Shown in pieces: positions 5,102 to 7,610 of a stretch of DNA of 7,610 nt. How positions within the stretch are numbered: position 1 is the stretch's first letter; every line of letters begins with the position of its first letter. The stretch is from Thermoprotei archaeon (lineage in GTDB: Archaea; Thermoproteota; Thermoprotei; QMSL01; B3-G16). Made by a program: the position numbers and the translations under genes. Below the pieces are notes generated by a model. That model was not told where the DNA came from, did no database searches, and was given only the letters and a program-made list of their open reading frames with translations. Location: positions 1-7,610 of the forward strand of contig JAGGUS010000252.1 in NCBI GenBank assembly GCA_021158375.1. The letters are read 5' to 3'.

Positions 5102-5794
5102 CAACACCTTTGCTAATTTAGGATAACCGACCACTACAGCTGAAACATGATCTCTGGAGAATATACCGACCTCTATTACGCCTGGTATGGTCTTCAATTT
5201 CAGTTCCATGGATTCAGGGTTTTCTAATGGAGGAAATCGTACATCTAAAATCATATTACCAGTTTCAGTTACTAAAGGGCCGTACTTATTGGGAGCACCA
5301 TTTCGTAATGTCACGTCAAGTGCGCCGAATTCCTTAAGCTTCTTACTTACAGATTTGATAGCAATAGGGAGTACCTCTATTGGAACACGTCTTTTCTCGC
5401 ATAGACGATTGCTTAACTTAGTATAATCTACGATTACTATAAACTCTCTTGCGGAATAATCAACTATTTTCTCTAATGTATGCGCACCCCCACCTCCTTT
5501 TATCAAATTGAGCTTACTATCAACTTCATCGGCTCCATCTATGGCGACATCTGGTTCAGGGTATTCATTTAATGTCGCTACTCTAAATCCATTTTCGATT
5601 AGGAGTTGATATATTCTGAAGGAGGTTGGTATCGTTATTAATTCGATGCCGCTTGATCTAACTTCTTTAGCTAATATGTTAATGAATTCTTCAACGGTAG
5701 TACCTGAACCGATACCTACTACTTGACCATCTTTAATGAATTCGAGGGCCTTTTTAGCAGCCATAATTTTTGAATTCTTAATTTCGTTACTCAT
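5090..5794 (-). CDS. rpiA: ribose-5-phosphate isomerase A
   Basis: RpiA interconverts ribose 5-phosphate and ribulose 5-phosphate, which in archaea lacking the oxidative pentose phosphate route links the ribulose monophosphate or non-oxidative pathways to nucleotide synthesis. The 234 residues match the family (about 220-230). The phosphate-binding G-S-G-T-T is at 29-33, D-G-A-D-E-V-D at 86-92 and K-G-G-G-G-A-H-T-L-E-K at 99-109. Asp86, Asp89, Lys99 and Glu108 correspond to E. coli Asp81, Asp84, Lys94 and Glu103 with a constant offset of five. P-I-E-V and T-E-T-G-N-M-I-L-D complete the signature. The start at 5794 has a TATA-like tttatttt about 40 bp upstream; GGGAG lies too close to the ATG to be a usual Shine-Dalgarno. 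An internal ATG at residue 11 is less likely. The gene converges on tRNA-Met with 4 nt between stop and CCA. Confidence 0.96.
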   Translation of the reverse strand: MSNEIKNSKIMAAKKALEFIKDGQVVGIGSGTTVEEFINILAKEVRSSGIELITIPTSFRIYQLLIENGFRVATLNEYPEPDVAIDGADEVDSKLNLIKGGGGAHTLEKIVDYSAREFIVIVDYTKLSNRLCEKRRVPIEVLPIAIKSVSKKLKEFGALDVTLRNGAPNKYGPLVTETGNMILDVRFPPLENPESMELKLKTIPGVIEVGIFSRDHVSAVVVGYPKLAKVLKKT

Positions 5795-5825
5795 ACTCCC
5801 GTGTTAGTTTAGTGTAGTTAAGGAG

Positions 5826-5840
5826 GTAAAAATAAATCTT
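5826..5840. promoter_or_regulatory. divergent promoter region of rpiA (-) and proteasome beta gene (+)
   Basis: The AT-rich block gtaaaaataaatctt can serve both directions. On the plus strand aaaaataaatc is about 40 bp before the ATG at 5872. On the minus strand gatttattttta is about 40 bp before the rpiA ATG. Either reading predicts a leader of roughly 10-15 nt. No other TATA-like sequence stands out in the gap. Confidence 0.4.
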
Positions 5841-5871
5841 TGTTAGTGTATTAGTGAAAGGGTGCATCCGT

Positions 5872-6525
5872 ATGTACTACGATGATTCAATACGCAATAA
5901 GAACATTGAGGAGGATCTCGCACAGTATGCTTACTCCTTCACGCCCGGTGCTACAGCAGTAGGATTAGTAGTAAAGGATGGTGTTGTTTTAGCATCAGAG
6001 AAGCGCGTTACATATGGGTTTACACTTATTAGTAAGGCAGGCAAGAAGTTATTTCGGATAAATGATAGGCTAGGTATAGCATGCGCGGGTTTAATAAGCG
6101 ATATGCAGAGCATAGCTAGGATTTTGGCTGCTGAGGCAAGGCTTTATGAACTAGAGAATGGACGGATAATGCCCGTAAGGGCAGCAGCTAAGCTTCTCTC
6201 CATAATATTATTCAACAAACGAACGACCCCGTACTTCACTGAGACTCTAGTTGGAGGTATAGATGAGACCGGACCACATCTCTTCGTTCTAGACGCTTTA
6301 GGTTCTCTCATAGAAGATAAATATGCAGCACTAGGTACAGGTGCTCAAGTTGCCATAGGTATAATAGAGAACATGTATAAAGATGAAATTACTGCTGATG
6401 AAGGAGAGAAAATAGTAGTTACGGCTGTTAAAAGCGCTATTTCTCGCGATGCAATAAGTGGGGATGGAGTTGATGTATTAGTGATAATGCCTAATAAGGC
6501 TATAGAAAAGTTCTATCCTGTTTAG
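5872..6525 (+). CDS. psmB: proteasome beta-type subunit lacking the catalytic Thr1
   Basis: This is a beta-type subunit of the 20S proteasome core, not an alpha: A-V-G-L-V-V-K-D-G-V-V-L-A-S-E-K-R-V-T-Y-G matches the beta N-terminal strands, and V-G-G-I-D, D-A-L-G-S and S-R-D-A-I-S-G-D-G-V-D follow in order. At the usual cleavage point Gly-Thr1-Thr-Thr-Val-Gly the sequence is Gly26-Ala27-Thr-Ala-Val-Gly, so the nucleophile Thr1 is Ala. The other expected active-site positions are kept: Glu43 (position 17), Lys59 (33), and Asp193 and Ser196 in R-D-x-x-S-G. Without Thr1, autocatalytic removal of the 26-residue prosegment is not expected. Crenarchaea commonly have two beta paralogues, one of them without Thr1, so this is probably the structural one. 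A GTG start at 5854 would add six residues, but the promoter spacing favours the ATG at 5872. The taw1 gene follows 10 nt later. Confidence 0.9.
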   Translation: MYYDDSIRNKNIEEDLAQYAYSFTPGATAVGLVVKDGVVLASEKRVTYGFTLISKAGKKLFRINDRLGIACAGLISDMQSIARILAAEARLYELENGRIMPVRAAAKLLSIILFNKRTTPYFTETLVGGIDETGPHLFVLDALGSLIEDKYAALGTGAQVAIGIIENMYKDEITADEGEKIVVTAVKSAISRDAISGDGVDVLVIMPNKAIEKFYPV

Positions 6526-6530
6526 GGAGG
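6526..6530 (+). promoter_or_regulatory. Shine-Dalgarno of taw1 abutting the proteasome gene stop
   Basis: GGAGG directly follows the TAG stop (6523-6525) of the beta subunit gene and lies 5 nt before the taw1 ATG. This is a strong internal ribosome-binding site and supports co-transcription of the two genes. Confidence 0.7.
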
Positions 6531-6535
6531 CATTT

Positions 6536-7501
6536 ATGCCCCTTCCTAAAGAGCTAATTGAAGTTTATAAAAAGCAGGGTTATCACTTCGTTGGTAAGTA
6601 TGGTCTAGTAAAACCGTGTAGATGGCTTAAGATAAGTCTTAAGACTAGAGGAGAGAGGTTTTGTTATAAGCAGAAGTTTTATGGCGTACCTTCTCATAGA
6701 TGTTTGCAGGCCTCTGTATATCCAGGATGTTCTCAAAGGTGTTTATATTGCTGGAGGACTAGTGCTGAAGATATAGGTTCATCTTGGAAAGAGATACCGC
6801 CACCTCCAGATCTTGACGAACCAGAAGAACTACTCGATTTGATGATAGAGGAACATAGGCGTATAGTTAGTGGCTATAAGGGATGGCCTAATGTAGATGT
6901 CGAGATGTGGGAAGAGACACGTAATCCGGTACACTTCACACCATCTTTAGTCGGGGAGCCTACGTTGTATGGAGCTGAAAGGCTTAGTAGGCTATTCAGG
7001 TACGCATTCAGAAAAGGGTTTAAGACAGTATTTTTAGTTACTAATGGAACTTATCCAGAGGTGCTTGAAAACTTAGACACTCCCCCTTCTCAGCTATATA
7101 TAAGCGTGAGCGCTCCAGATGAGAAAACGTATAAGAAGGTATGTCGTCCCAGACTCAGTGATGGTTGGCAACGTGTAATGCAAAGCGTTGAGTTATTTAA
7201 TAGCTTCAACATACCAACGGTGCTTAGGTTAACCATGGTGAAGGGGTATAATATGCATAATCCTGAGGGATATGCTAAGATAATCTTAAAAGGAGAACCT
7301 ACGTATGTAGAAGTAAAGGCTGCAATGGCTCTAGGATATTTTCGTAAAAGGCTTCCAATAGAGGCAATGCCAAGGCATGAGGAGGTACGTAAATTTGCTG
7401 TAAAATTAGCAGAGCTTACAGGATATAACATAATAGATGAATCGTTACACTCAAGAGTAGTACTTTTGAGTAAACTTAAATCTCCAATAAGGCTTTATTA
7501 A
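6536..7501 (+). CDS. taw1: tRNA 4-demethylwyosine synthase Taw1 (radical SAM)
   Basis: Taw1 (archaeal TYW1) uses pyruvate and S-adenosylmethionine to build the tricyclic imidazopurine of 4-demethylwyosine on N1-methylguanosine 37 of tRNA-Phe. The 321-residue protein is the short archaeal form without the flavodoxin domain of eukaryotic TYW1. The radical SAM cluster motif C-S-Q-R-C-L-Y-C gives Cys65, Cys69 and Cys72. Upstream Cys28, Cys43 and Cys56 sit where the family's second 4Fe-4S cluster is bound. Further family marks are F-Y-G-V-P-S-H-R-C, P-S-L-V-G-E-P-T-L-Y, L-V-T-N-G-T, Y-I-S-V-S-A-P-D and R-L-T-M-V-K-G-Y-N. The start is fixed by the GGAGG 5 nt upstream. It lies second in a tight operon after the proteasome beta gene and 7 nt before the next ORF. 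Confidence 0.95.
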   Translation: MPLPKELIEVYKKQGYHFVGKYGLVKPCRWLKISLKTRGERFCYKQKFYGVPSHRCLQASVYPGCSQRCLYCWRTSAEDIGSSWKEIPPPPDLDEPEELLDLMIEEHRRIVSGYKGWPNVDVEMWEETRNPVHFTPSLVGEPTLYGAERLSRLFRYAFRKGFKTVFLVTNGTYPEVLENLDTPPSQLYISVSAPDEKTYKKVCRPRLSDGWQRVMQSVELFNSFNIPTVLRLTMVKGYNMHNPEGYAKIILKGEPTYVEVKAAMALGYFRKRLPIEAMPRHEEVRKFAVKLAELTGYNIIDESLHSRVVLLSKLKSPIRLY

Positions 7502-7508
7502 GATTAGT

Positions 7509-7610
7509 ATGAGAGATAGCGAGTCTTATAGTAATAAAATACGGGCAGTTATTCCCATTATTGAAGAGAAAAACGACAAACGAGAGTTCTTAATAAAGAG
7601 AAGCAGAGAC
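7509..7610 (+). CDS. probable Nudix hydrolase, N-terminal fragment (cut by window edge)
   Basis: An ATG 7 nt after the taw1 stop opens a frame that runs to the window end, 34 codons with no stop. The visible part reads like the first strand region of a Nudix domain of the CoA pyrophosphatase-like type: R-A-V-I-P-I-I-E-E, a charged turn, then E-F-L-I-K-R-S-R-D, where the family commonly continues D-P-W-S-G and the G-x5-E-x7-REUxEExGU box. That box lies beyond the edge, so the family call is tentative. No clear Shine-Dalgarno precedes it; spacing and strand suggest it continues the psmB-taw1 operon. Confidence 0.5.
   Translation, partial: MRDSESYSNKIRAVIPIIEEKNDKREFLIKRSRD

Noticed and set aside
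5820..5827. Strong Shine-Dalgarno-like AAGGAGGT in the rpiA/psmB gap, hinting at a small gene
   Set aside because: No ATG follows at usable spacing and the nearby TTG/GTG frames end within a few codons; it also lies at or before the predicted promoter.
5872..6525. Possible proteasome alpha subunit
   Set aside because: The alpha N-terminal helix with its Y-D-R and G-R-L-x-Q-V-E-Y-A motif is absent, whereas beta-type V-G-L-V-x-K-D-G-V-V-L-A and R-D-x-x-S-G are present.

Overview
This looks like about 7.6 kb of core chromosome from a hyperthermophilic crenarchaeon (Thermoproteota). The protein genes are AT-rich. AT-rich TATA elements sit at archaeal distances upstream of starts, and Shine-Dalgarno sites occur mainly at internal operon genes. 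Both tRNA genes carry introns and encode CCA. The gene set (archease, RtcB, archaeal S7, GHMP mevalonate kinase, a proteasome beta paralogue without Thr1, Taw1) fits that group. The low GC and the D-arm tRNA intron would suit a Desulfurococcales- or Thermoproteales-like lineage, but the sequence alone does not fix the genus. There are no transposons, CRISPR arrays, prophage genes or obvious pseudogenes.

Layout, left to right. The 3' part of archease (+, cut by the left edge) is followed by rtcB (+), which has its own TATA box. Next come rps7 (-) and a PfkB-family sugar kinase (+), which diverge from a 73-bp shared promoter region. A gap of about 390 bp holds tRNA-Lys(CTT) on the minus strand, with an 18-nt intron in the D arm, plus a nested hairpin near the end of the kinase gene. 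Mevalonate kinase (+) follows, then an intron-containing elongator tRNA-Met(CAT) (+), whose encoded CCA lies 4 nt from the end of the convergent rpiA gene (-). A divergent promoter region separates rpiA from a tight + operon: a proteasome beta-type subunit, taw1, and the start of a probable Nudix hydrolase cut by the right edge.

Functional links. RtcB and archease form the RNA ligase system that joins tRNA exons after splicing-endonuclease cleavage, and two likely substrates lie in the same window. Taw1 is a tRNA-Phe wyosine modification enzyme, so tRNA maturation is a recurring theme, with S7 adding translation. The other genes are housekeeping metabolism: isoprenoid lipid synthesis (mevalonate kinase), pentose phosphates (RpiA) and sugar phosphorylation (PfkB).

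The most notable observations are the non-canonical D-arm intron in tRNA-Lys, the proteasome beta subunit with Ala in place of the catalytic Thr1 but otherwise conserved active-site residues, and substitutions at two usually conserved positions of the PfkB kinase. I see no convincing new multi-gene system.
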